The notes beneath the pieces were generated by a model, which ran no database searches, was not told the origin of the DNA, and saw only the letters and a list, made by a program, of their open reading frames with translations. Below are positions 31,151-43,000 of a DNA stretch of 64,000 nucleotides, one piece after another. Within the stretch, counting starts at the first letter, position 1, and each line of letters begins with the position of its first letter. The position numbers were made by a program, and so were the translations under genes. The DNA is from Asterias amurensis (taxonomy: Eukaryota; Echinodermata; Asteroidea; Forcipulatida; Asteriidae), in NCBI RefSeq assembly GCF_032118995.1, contig NC_092650.1, forward strand, positions 17,727,501 to 17,791,500. Direction: 5' to 3'.

Positions 31151-33244
31151 CGATAATTTTTAATATATTATGTTTGATAATTTTGTAGTATATTATATGC
31201 GATCATTTGTATGCGATGTTTTGTGATGGTATACATATGCGATAATTTAATATACATGTGCGATGTTCGTTCTTATATATGTGCGAAAACGGAATTGTGG
31301 GATATAGTATGACTTCCTGTCCACTTGATCCACGTATCCGTTATGTTTTAGATCGGGCCAGACTATACTCTGGACGGTATAGTATGGTTCCTATGGTTCA
31401 ATGAGATTGGCGTAGGGTTTATAGTGATGGTCAGGGTACAAGACTCGAGCAGCGTATTTCCGAAATAGCCAGCCAGCCGCGTATTCGGATAATAGAACAC
31501 ATACAGTACAGGGAGGTGACAAAATGTTGCATTTTGCTCAAATCTGAAGGTGAAGATCTGTTTTACTCGAACGAATTCTGCAATAATAGCATAGTTTAGA
31601 TATGTTAATTGATAATATGTCAATTTCATAGCTTCACATGATTAAAAAAATAATTTATAAAAAGTGAAAAACATTAACAAAACGTCAAAAAATGACCCGC
31701 AAACAAAAAGGCAAAAATTTTCATTTTGTATTTTTTGCACTTTTTAATATGTCAAAAAATCATCACTGTGAAATACAAAACCATAACTTGAAAAGAATTT
31801 ATACCCTTCGTTAAAACAAAACATTTGATTTGTAATCCAGAACTTTCAAGACTAATATAGTGGGCGTATCAAATTTTGGAGCTGGGTAAATTTGGTTCAC
31901 TATCTAGTGGTTAATTAACCACAGTTATTCTGACGCCATTGTCAATGTACATTCCGCCCAATTACATAGACGGTGGATTTAAACACAATTTGAAAAGAAT
32001 TTGAACCCTTCGTTAAGACAAAAAGTTGCTTTCTTGTTCCAGAATCTTGAAGGAAGATAGACTAAACGTATCAAATTTTGAGCTGGCTAAATTGGTCAAC
32101 TGTTATTGATTCTGCAATAAAAAGAAAATGTTTGTCTTATCAATTACTAAATAAATTGTTTTATTGTTCGTAAGCATATACTCTTATGTTTGAAAGAAAA
32201 ACACTTCTATTTCCAGGTGACTTTAAATTGTAGAACAGTTAAAGTTAGTAAATTACCGAGCTATATCTAAAACACTCATGATTGATTATTTTTAATTGTT
32301 GTCAATAAAATTTAAAAGTTCTTGTGCTATAAAAATTCCACTGTGTCTTGTTTGCAAAATCACTGTTTTTCAAATTTTTGGAATATTAGTCACCACATTT
32401 ATAGTTATGTCAGCCGCGAGCAAAAGGTGGTGACACCCTTCGATAAGACAAACATTTTCTTTAAACATTTTCTTTAAACATTTTCTTTTTATTGCAGAAT
32501 CAATAATAGTTGACCAATTTAGCCAGCTCAAAATTTGATACGTCCAGTCTATCTTCCTTTAAGATTCTGGAACAAGAAAGCAACTTTTTGTCTTAACGAA
32601 GGGTTCAAATTCTTTTCAAATTGTGTTTAAGTCCACCGTCTATGTAATTGGGCGGAATGTACATTGACAATGGCGTCAGAATAACTGTGGTTAATTAACC
32701 ACTAGATAGTGAACCAAATTTACCCAGCTCCAAAATGTTTTTCACTTTTTATAAATTATTTTTTAATCACGTGAAGCTGTGAAATTGACATATTATCAAT
32801 TAAAAATTCTAAATTATGCTAATATTGCAGAATTCGTTCGAGTAAAACAGATCTTCACCTTCAGATTTGAGCAAAATGCAACATTTTGTCACCTCCCTGT
32901 ACTGTATGTGTTCTATTATCCGAATACGCGGCTGGCTGGCTATTTCGGAAATACGCTGCTCGAGTCTCGTACCCTGACCATCACTATAAACCCTACGCCA
33001 ATCTCATTGAACCATAGGAACCATACTATACCGTCCAGAGTATAGTCTGGCCCGATCTAAAACATTACGGATACGGGGATCAAGTGGACAGGAAGCCATA
33101 CTATATCCCACAATTCCGTTTTCGCACATAATAGAACGAACATCGCACATGTATATTAAATTATCGCATATGTATACCGTCACAAAACATCGCATACAAA
33201 TGATCGCATATAATATACTACAAAATTATCAAACATATATTAAA

Positions 33245-33545
33245 AATTATCGCATATATATTGCAAATTATCGCACATATATTGCAAATTATTGCACATA
33301 TATTACAATTTATCGCACATATATTACAATTTATCGCACATATATTACAATTTATCGCACATATATTACAATTTATCGCACATATATTACAATTTATCGC
33401 ACATATATTACAATTTATCGCACATATATTACAATTTATCGCACATTTATTACAATTTATCGCATATATATTACATTTATTGCATATATATTACATTTAT
33501 TGCATATATATTACATTTGTTGCATATATATTACATTTATTGCAT
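33245..33545. repeat. 21-bp minisatellite, right arm of foldback 1
   Basis: Inverse copy of the left-arm array, with about the same number of units and the same order of 21-bp and 20-bp variants, so the array was duplicated as part of the palindrome rather than formed independently. Confidence 0.93.
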
Positions 33546-33656
33546 ACATCAAATGAATATCGCACATATGTGACAATTATCGCATATATATGAGAAACAT
33601 CGCACATATATTGTACATTATCGAATAATGCAACGTTTGACACGCCATAAAAGACT

Positions 33657-34904
33657 ATAAAAAAGGCGTTTTTTTCAGTTTCCGGCATTCTTGAAAGAAA
33701 ATATAATTAAATCTACAATGTAAGAAACGCTGGTTTGTTTGAAAAAAGATAGAAAACTTTGTGTGATTTTGTAATACTAATGTTAAAGTAACATCAACAT
33801 GCCAATTCATGTTGAATATTTTTTTTTAATTTTAACAAACAACAAACAAACAAACAATCAATCTGCAACCTTAAATAATGGATGAAGAAGTGCTACAACC
33901 ATTCTAAATATGAATAATTCATAGTCATGATTATTTAGTTGTATGTTTACATCAGTGACAATTGAACAAAGGATTTCAGGAACTTTTTCAAAATGTCCAC
34001 AGATTTACATTAAATTTAAAGTTAACTTACACACAGTTTCGAAGAGAATTTGAAAGCTTCAATTTAATTCAATTCAATTCAATTCAATTCAATTTATTTA
34101 TTTCATCACAGATTACAAGTAAAAAGTGAAAATTGTTTTCCCTGTATGCACTAAAAAGATTCAAATTTGATACTTAAAGAAAAACAAAATCAAATATTAC
34201 TTACAGAGGTCAAGCTGAGTATGTTTTGGAGGCGCGAAGTAAAACGACGAAAATTATTTTACTATGTGAAAACGTATTAAACAGTTATGATATTATCATA
34301 CATGTACCATTACTGGTTAATATGTTTATCATTATTTTCTAACTGTGTAAGTTTAATATTAATCTGTGGATATGGTGTTTTTTATGTCTGAAAAAAGTAC
34401 AGACCCTTTAACTGACGAGAAGTCTGCAGTTACAAAAAAATGTTTATTTTTCCAGAATCTTCAAATTCAAAGGTCAAACCGAGAAGCAATCTTCAAATAA
34501 ATATATTTATCGAGTATTATGGGGGCCTATGACTATGTGTGAACGCCCCCCACCTCCCCCCCCCCCCCCAACAAATCCCAGAAAACCACAATCATCTTCC
34601 ATGCCTAATTCTGACCGACACTTTTACAAACCTTGACATTAAAAAACAAATCGCTCAAGTTAGGTCCAGAGTGCCTTATTTGTATAAATTTAGACTCAAT
34701 CAATTTTGGGGGATTTAGTGATGCTTCAAAAATAAGCTGAAGATTCGGAGTTGTTTTTTAGTTTTTTAGTAAGCACTAGTTACCTACGAATGCACATTTG
34801 CCGTTTATTTTGAATAACTGATTTTTTTTGTCAATGGTTTATTAACTGTATCAAGGGAAATGGAGTTCATTTAATAAGTTTTGCAATTAATCTTTTTTTT
34901 TAAG
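33657..34904. other. No gene seen; AT-rich spacer
   Basis: Between foldback 1 and the satellite array; contains the AATTC microsatellite and a poly-C run near 34555-34570 only. Confidence 0.6.
34058..34094 (+). repeat. (AATTC)n microsatellite
   Basis: About six tandem AATTC units. Confidence 0.9.
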
Positions 34905-37530
34905 TGACGGGAATCATATTCATTGACATCCTAAACTGGACCATTACACAGTATGAAATTGGGTTCAGATTTTTTTTTTTTTTTTGAGGGACAGAAAAAT
35001 ATTTGCACACTGACTTGACTGACTCATTTTACATTTATAGCACAAGTATGTCAATTTCTAACCATCTGATGACAGAGCCGTCTGTAAATTCTTTGTATGC
35101 AGGACCATTCCACAGTCTAAAAAGGGTGGTCAGATTTTTTTTGGGGGGACTTGCGTAATAGCACATGACTCATGTATTAGCACATGATGTAAATTTCTAA
35201 CCCTCTGATGTAAGTGGAGCAGTCTGTAAATTCTTTGTATACAGCAGGACCATACTGTAATACTGTATTTGAAATGACCTTGGGAGTCATATTCATTGAC
35301 ATCCTAAACTGGACCATTCCACAGTATGAAATGGGGGTCAGATATTTTTTTTGTTTTTTTTGAGGGACAGAAAAATATTTGCACACTGACTTGACTGACT
35401 CATTTTACTTTATAGCACAAGTATGTCAATTTCTAACCATCTGATGGTGGAGCCGTCTGTTAATTCTTTGTATGCAGGACCATTCCACAGTCTAAAAAGG
35501 GTGGTCAGATTTTTTGGGGGGACTTGCGTATTAGCATATGACTCATGTAAATTAGCACATGTCAATTTCTCACCCTCTGATGTAAGTGGAGCATGCAGTC
35601 TGTAAGTTCTTTGTATACAGCAGGACCATACTGTAATACTGTATTTGAAATGACCTTGGGAGTCATTTTCATTGACATCCTAAACTGGACCATTCCACAG
35701 TATGAAATGGGGGTCAGATTTAGGCCTGGGCGAATTATTAGAATATCCGGTTAATGGCGAATAGGTTTTCCTATCCGTAACCGCGAATGCCTTTTTTTTC
35801 TTAACCGGATATCCGCATAGGGCGCCAATACCTATTTACAAACCGGATATTTCTGTAATTACAACCGAGTAACCGGATATTCTTTAATATCCGAATATCC
35901 GCGGACGTCGGGCGACAACTGACATGAATGTTTTCTCTGAATCCTTATGAAACTTCTATTAAAACAGCATAAAACAGCATATATTAAGCATTTAACTATG
36001 CTCACCTCCGTGAAGAGTTAAAACAATGACATTTCTGACGTAATTTGTTCAAAGATTACAAAAGTTTTCCTTCACGTAGAGTCAATCACGATCAAAAGAA
36101 AAAAGCAAATCGCCATCTTTAAATTAGATCCGGTCATTTTTATGAATGAACCGAGTGACACTGTCTAAAACTTATATCAATCCGCCCATATGATCTCATT
36201 CACAAACGAACAGCGCCCTCTAGCGGCAAAAAAAAATATTTTTTTTATTTTTTATTTTTATTAAATAGCGCCCTCTAGCGGCGAAAAAACTATTCGAATA
36301 TCCGGTTAATTTCGGATAGTTGGCCAGCGGTATCCGAATAACAAAATTTCACTATTCGCCCAGCACTAGTCAGATTATTATTTTTTGGAGGGACAGAAAA
36401 ATATTGCACACTGACTTGACTGACTCATTTTACTTTATAGCACAAGTATGTCAATTTCTAACCATCTGATGGTGGAGCAGTCTGTAAATTCTTTGTATGC
36501 AGGACCATTCCACAGTCTAAAAAGGGTGGTCAGATTTTTTGGGGGGACTTGCGTATTAGTACATGACTCGTGTATTAGCACATGTTGTCAATTTCTCACC
36601 CTCTGATATGAGTGGAGCATGCAGTCTGTAAGTTCTTTTCTTTGTATCATACAGCAGGACCATACTGTAATACTGTATTTAAAATGACCTTGGGAGTCAT
36701 TTTCATTGACATCCTAAACTGGACCATTCCACAGTATGAAATGGGGGTCAGATTATTTTTTTGAGGGACAGAAAAATATTTGCACACTGACTTGACTGAC
36801 TCATTTTACTTTATAGCACAAGTATGTCAATTTCTAACCATCTGATGGTGGAGCAGTCAAATTCTTTGTATGCAGGACCATTCCACAGTCTAAAAAGGGT
36901 GGTCAGATTTTTTGGGGGGACTTGCGTATTTGTACATGACTCGTGTATTAGCACATGATGTCAATTTCTAACCCTCTGATGTAAGTGGAGCAGTTTGTAA
37001 GTTCTTTGTATACAGCAGGACCATACTGTAAACTGTATTTGAAATGACCTTGGGAGTCATATTCATTGAAATTCTAAACTGGACCATTCCACAGTATGAA
37101 ATAGGGGTCAGATTTTATTTGTTTTGAGGGACAGAAAAATATTTGCTTACTGACCGACTCATTTTACTTTATAGCACAAGTATGTCAATTTCTATCATCT
37201 GATTGTGGAGCCGTCTGTTAATTCTTTGTATGCAGGACCATTCCACAGTCTAAAAAGGAGGGTCAGATTTTTTGGGGGGACTCGTGTATTAGCACATGAG
37301 TCATGTAAACTAGCACATGATGTCAATTCCTAACCCTTTGATGTAAGTGGAGCTGTCTGTAAGTTCTTTGTATACAGCAGGACCATACTGGACCATTCCA
37401 CAGTCTAAAAGGGGGGGTCAGAATATTATTATATTTTTCTTTGAGGGACAAAAAATGTTTGCACACTGACTTGACTGACTTGCGTATTAGCACTAGATGT
37501 CAATTTCTAACCCTCCGACAAGCCATCTTT
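34905..37530 (+). repeat. Tandem satellite array, about 375-bp unit
   Basis: Each unit runs from 'cacaagtatgtcaatttcta' through 'gcaggaccattccacagtct' and 'catcctaaactggaccattc' to a T-rich tract and 'gagggacagaaaaatatt'. Unit starts lie near 35040, 35417, 36437, 36817, 37168 and 37490 (last one partial). Within a unit, the 'tcaatttctaac-c-ctgatg ... cagcaggacca' module occurs twice in diverged form, so the unit is an old dimer. The array is interrupted by a hAT-like insertion. Confidence 0.9.
35721..36368. mobile_element. hAT-like non-autonomous element inside the satellite
   Basis: 648 bp with ends TAGGCCTGGGCGAAT and ATTCGCCCAGCACTA and a perfect 8-bp target duplication GTCAGATT (35713-35720 and 36369-36376). 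It contains repeated 'aatatccgg' motifs in both orientations and two 'agcgccctctagcggc' segments. No coding frame. 8-bp duplication and CTGGGCGA-type ends fit hAT. Confidence 0.88.
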
Positions 37531-37837
37531 GTATGCAGCGTTTAGCACTTACGTTATCACCCCCTCCCCCCCCCTTCCACCCACCCATGCGATCAAACTG
37601 TGTGGGGTTGCCTGGTGAAAACATGTCACTCAAAATCATCAATTTGAGGACAAAGTGAGATTAGAATGGTAAAAAAATGTAAAAAGGAAAACCCATTTAA
37701 ATGTCTGTGTTTACCTAAATCCAGAAAAACGTTTATGAAAATATGAAGATCAAAGCTTGATTCCCTCAAACGATTTCCGATCCGAATTACATGTAACATA
37801 GAATTATAAAAACAAAAGTCAATGATTCCAAGATTTT

Positions 37838-38171
37838 AAGATGCTATGTCAGATTTTTGGCCCCAAACATTAAAAAATTGATATTTTTTTTGAGTGAATG
37901 GTATTTCAACGAGTATCACCCGCTCTAACGAAAAAAAGTTTAACTTTTACTTTTAATGGTCAGGAACCATGAACAAAATTTAAAACGTTTCTTATTAAAC
38001 ACATAAAAATTGGTCGTGTGATATATTGTCGGGATCCCGACAAAAACTAATTTTGAGCACTTTATTTCACTGCTACTAATAATTGGCGGACTTTTTCGAG
38101 CAATGGCTCAAATGAAAGCTTGTAACTTTCTCGACTTTCTCGAATCGGCGAAAAATCTGACATAGCATCTT
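37838..38171. mobile_element. MITE with perfect 21-bp terminal repeats
   Basis: Ends AAGATGCTATGTCAGATTTT(T) and exact inverse. The 334-bp body contains a 'gtcgggatcccgac' palindrome. No clear target duplication. Confidence 0.7.
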
Positions 38172-39405
38172 TCAGAAGACATCAAAACATTATTATTTTT
38201 GTTTGAGCTTCTCAAATAATAGCTTCATGATATCCTAATAATTCAATATTCATAATTTTTTTTTAACATGAAACAATCAAATCTTTTGCTATGCCACACG
38301 TAATGGTGCATGTATAGACTCGAGACTGCCAAAAGTGTAAACATGTTTAAATGTATTTATTTGCAGAACTGTATACATAAGTCATCACATGGTAGTGCCC
38401 TCCCATACCGCCAGTTCGTTCACAAAATTATGAGCAACCAGCCATACAAGTTTACAAGCCTTCACAAGCAAAAGTCTTCTTCAAAACTTTGAGCCGCAAG
38501 CAGCCGGACCAATTTCATAAAGCTGTTTATCGGTAAGCAAATTTGTATGGTTGTTATTGCAATACAATATGTTCCCATCTCAATTTTGGATTGACTGACT
38601 TTTTAGGGTCACAGGGTTTAAGTACTCTTTTGTTAATCCCGGCCAGCTTGAAATGGGTTGTCTTTGTCCTTATGAGTTCCCTGCTCTTCCTTCCCCCACC
38701 ATGTCTTCCCGTCCTTTCCCAATCTACTCTAATCTCTCATCTACTCTTCACCATGATTCTTGTTGTATCCAAACCTTATGTCAGTCATCATCGTTCATGA
38801 CCAGTGCTTTAGTTGCCATTATTTAGCATCGTGTATGCCTTTATGTAGTTCTGTTCAACATATTTGTTTATTTTGTCTTTTACTAGTACTATATGTATAA
38901 TCTTATCTGCAATTGTATTGTTATTATTATTGTTCTTTATGAAATGACCAAAAATAATAATAGTACAAATGTGAAAGTGATGTAAGCACAAAGTGTATTT
39001 TCACATGTTTTCTTTTTGCTTACACCACTTTCACAAATTAATGATCAAAAATACTTTACGGCACATGGGCTGAACACAATGGTTTTCACTAGACAAACCA
39101 ACAATAAACAGGCTACTTTTCGCAGTTTGCTTACAATAAGCAGAGATAATGGAATTCTGCTTAGGACTGCTCTGTAAGCAGAAATCTGTAAGCAGAAACT
39201 GTCTGCTTACACAATTTTGAGAAATCAGACCCAGGAAACAAAGTAAGAATTTAAATGAAAAAAAAAAAAATGTTCAGTGGAAAAGTGGTTATTGCACAGC
39301 TAGACAGTTACACATGTGTTTATTAATTAAAAAATAAGAATATCAGCAATTGCATCCTTTCTAATAACAATGTCTTATAAAGCTATTTAGGCCTATAGAT
39401 TAGAT
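38172..39405. other. No gene seen between MITE and family C element
   Basis: Contains a family-F-like repeat; no supported coding frame. The 5' untranslated exon of the giant zinc-finger gene could lie here or further upstream. Confidence 0.5.
39085..39236. repeat. Family F-like repeat
   Basis: TGCTTAC/GTAAGCA blocks ending 'attttgagaaatcagaccc'. Weakly related to the family. Confidence 0.5.
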
Positions 39406-39793
39406 TTAAAGACAGTGGACACTATTAATAATTGTCAAAGACCAGTTTTCTCACTTGGTGTATCTCAACATATACATAAAACAACAAACCTGTGAAAATT
39501 TGTGCTCAATCGATCATCGAAGTTGCTAGATAATAATGTAAGAAAAAAAACACCCTTGTCAAACAAATTTGTGTGCTTTTACATGGTTGATTTCGAGACC
39601 TCAATTTCAAAACTTGAGGTCTCAAAATCAAATTCGTAGAAAAATACTTCTTTCTCAAAAAATATGTCACTTCAGAGGGAGCCGTTTTCTCACAATGTTT
39701 TATACCATCAACCTCTCCAAATTACTCATTACCAAGAAAGGCTTTAGCTAATAATTATTTTGGGTAGTTGCCAAAAGTGTCCACTGCCTTTAA
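39406..39793. mobile_element. Family C TTAA element, copy C2
   Basis: Full-length copy, TTAA on both sides, about 230 bp upstream of the large exon of the giant zinc-finger gene. Confidence 0.9.
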
Positions 39794-40027
39794 TCTAATC
39801 CTTATCTCATCTAATAGAAATGAATGGTTATTTAAGTCAAAAGTTAGCCAACTTTGGACATTTGCATATTTCGAAATACCTACGCAAGAATGACAACAAC
39901 CTCCCATTCTTTGTTTATAAATCTTAGTCGTTTTTAATTCAAAGTTTAAAAATAGTCAATCAAAACAAACAAGCATCTTATTAATATTTGTGTAAACAAC
40001 CGCTTTGTTTTTTTGTTTTTTTTATAG

Positions 40028-43000
40028 GAGAAAACAACCGAGCAATGTCACGATACCACAGAACTTGTTCTTCAGTTGCCTTGGCAATCTCTTGTACATG
40101 CCCTCTTTGATGATCTGAGCTCAATCAATCAACCAGTAAGATGGATTCACAAGGAAACAGATGGGCTATGGACAATGCACTTCATCACTTCACTGCCCCT
40201 GGGTCTGATGTTCGGACGCCAGGACTATCAGGGAACGCCTTTGGGATGCAAGAGTACCCAGGTGACAGTGCGCCTCAAAGACTCTTACCGACAACGTCAT
40301 GTCAAAGTGGTCAGCTGCGATGTGAGGACAATACTAACAACTTTCAAAAGCATCCGACTGGTTCTTTATCTTCAAATTACTCGGACCATAACATGAGCAC
40401 TCGGCCATCTGATTTCAGTTGGGACACTGAAGTAGCAAGACCAAATTTGCTCAACTTTGAAGACAAGGATTCCGACAGAATAGAAAAAAACTTGCCTGCA
40501 TACCCGGAAAGCCGTCAGGTAGAGCCGGAAGCTTTTGAGGAGGACATGTCATGGACAAGTGATATTTTATCTGCAGATTCTCAAATGAACCTAGATGACC
40601 AGTCCTTTGAAACCAACAATGAAGGGACAGTCGAACAAAGGGAAGCTAGCCTTGTCGACGAACTCCTGTTTTCTAACCCTATCACTAACGACATCACTGG
40701 GCCGCATGCTACTCAGAACTCCAGTACTATTTCTCAGCAGATTTCTCCACTTCGACAATTTTCTTCAGCACTTGCTGATGAGTCCATTGACATGTTTAAA
40801 GCAGCATGGAAGACGCAGATGAAACTGATTCACAACTTGCAATACATCGTCAGGATTCCTTTGCCAAGAGTTGCAATTCCTTTGAGAGGGACTTGCTTTC
40901 CCTCAGTAGAGTGCAGAAACAGGTGCCGGAATCTCCCCTACACTCCGACCATTCTCATTCTTGGAGCTCTACTACTCCAAGCCAAGAACAGAACATAAAG
41001 ACAGATATGCCAGAAGACCTCAACATGCAAGACCCTGAAAACATCTGCATGGATGATTTGTCTGAACCTCTTAAACCAAGTGGAATTGATCCTAGTAATA
41101 TTCATTTATTAGACAAAACGGCAGATCTCTCTATAAACGCCAACAGCCCATGTCAGCATCATACAGGAAAAGACAAAGACCCCATCTCTGGTGCAATCAC
41201 GAATACTTCCAACAGAAGCACAGATATGCAAAATGTTACTGAGCAACGTTCGGAAGAAGTAATCAATACACATGGTATGCTTAATGTAGTTGAGAGTCAA
41301 GTTGAGAAGGACCAATTTTCAGTAGAATCTTCTAGAACTGATCAAGAGCAATCTGAAATTATCAGCAGCATAAGAAATGATAAACAATCTCAATCCAATC
41401 AAGACAAGGAGAATGTGCAAGATGTAGATGAGAAGTGTAAGGATCGCAGTATTGGGAAACAAAATGCTTGTCTTGCACCGCAACCTTTGGTCATCACACA
41501 ACCTACAGAAAGTGATACAGACATTTTGAGCAAGTCCCCAAGTTCTCCGTTGTCTGAAGGGTCTATCATGTTTCTTTCTGACATTGACGATCAGAATTTC
41601 ACAGACGATGAGCAGGATGTACAAACTAAGGAGAATGCCAAAGACACAAATGATGATATCCATAGTATCCTCTTCAGAGCAACAGAGCCCGACTCTACCA
41701 CATGTATCGCTGATGGGCCATCACGTGAAGAATCTGCTGATGACAGAGAATGTGGGGCAAGAATGTCTGGAGAATCACAGGGTGACGACAAATCCTCTGA
41801 TGGAGTAGATGATGCAAGGAGGCAAGCCGGAAAGGACAAGTCATCAATGCAATGCAGAGAAAACAAGGACACAATTCTATCTGATACAGGTGAAGACATT
41901 AAGGTCGACTCAGGGAACATTCTAAATGTCGATACAGAAACTGAAAAGGATGCAGAGGAAGCGGTCAAGAAAAAACAGGTAGAGGATATTGTTAACCAAA
42001 GTATTGAGAAAGTTCCTGAGATCATCAAAACAGCAGGTCAAGAAAGTTTGGAAAGCAGTACCCAAGAGGTTTATGATCTCATCAGTGATGATGAAAAAGA
42101 CAGCTTGGCAAGTGATGAGAACACAAGCGATGGACAGGGTGGAGATGGAATTGTCGAGAACAAACATGAAGAGGATATTGTTGACCAAAGCATTCAGAAA
42201 GTTCCTGAGATCAAAACAGCAGGTCAAGGAAGTTTGGAAAGCAGTACTGAAGAGGTTTGTGACCTCATAAGTGACAATGAAAAAGACAGTGATGATAACA
42301 CACTCATTGAACAGGACACTTCCAAGCAATGCGAAAGTGGGAATACTGATGACCAATCTCTTAGAGAAGGTAGCCCTCTAAGTCAAGAAGGAGATGCTGA
42401 TTGTATGATGCATGAAACAGACAACAATGGCAAGCATGACAGGAAAGAGAACAGTGAAGCCAAAGATCAAGAAAATGATAGCACCACCCAGGAACTGGAG
42501 AGAACTATTGATGAGCACTCTGAGAGTGAGCATAAAGATCAAGAAGATATTGCCAAACCTCAAGAGAGGGACAGTCTTGTCGAACCTAAATCTGGCGAGT
42601 CCCATGGAGATGGTCGTCTTGCCAAGGAAGTAGCTCCTAGCTCTGACTGTTCACACATCAACCAATATGTTGATAAGTCACAAGAACCCATTTGCCTTTT
42701 AGATTCAGACGAGGAACAGATATTGGGTTTAGTTCCCCTGTCAGGAGATTCTGTTTCAGGAGTTTGTAAGGGAAAACAGATAGCTCAAAGCCATGTGGAG
42801 GCAACAGAATCAGACTCCATTCTCAAGGAGAACCAAGAAGATGGACAGGAAGAAAGTGATGACGATGATGTTCTTGTTGTTGAAAATGATGCTCAAGAAG
42901 TGATAAGTGTTGATGACAGCTCAGATGAAGATGATGCAAGTACAGACCAAACCACTGGAGCAAAGAACAGTAAAGCTGCCAATGATGGTAAAAAAGTAAA

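Larger units (their letters stand above)
30734..33648. mobile_element. Foldback element 1 with 21-bp minisatellite arms
   Basis: A 2915-bp inverted-repeat element. Ends are ATGGCGTGTC and GACACGCCAT. Flanks TAAAGACT (30726-30733) and AAAAGACT (33649-33656) form an 8-bp target duplication with one mismatch. The left arm runs to about 32143 and the right arm from about 32449. The left arm carries about 180 extra bases near 31675-31858. Mirror-image 88-codon frames (31363-31629 minus, 32779-33045 plus) differ at only a few residues, so the arms are young or homogenised. No transposase is recognised. Confidence 0.85.

Noticed and set aside
31363..31629. 88-codon frame MKLTYYQLTYLNYAIIAEF...
   Set aside because: It appears in mirror image at 32779-33045 because of the palindrome; no domain is recognised and there is no splice or start context.
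30734..33648. CRISPR array
   Set aside because: The repeats are contiguous minisatellite units without unique spacers, and the genome is eukaryotic.
40798..40812. 11-base GT-AG intron (GTTTAAAGCAG) that would restore the frame
   Set aside because: Far too short to be spliced; a one-base sequence error or true indel is more likely.
41319..42356. Minus-strand frames rich in Leu/Phe opposite the giant exon
   Set aside because: Antisense shadows of Glu/Lys/Asp-rich coding sequence.
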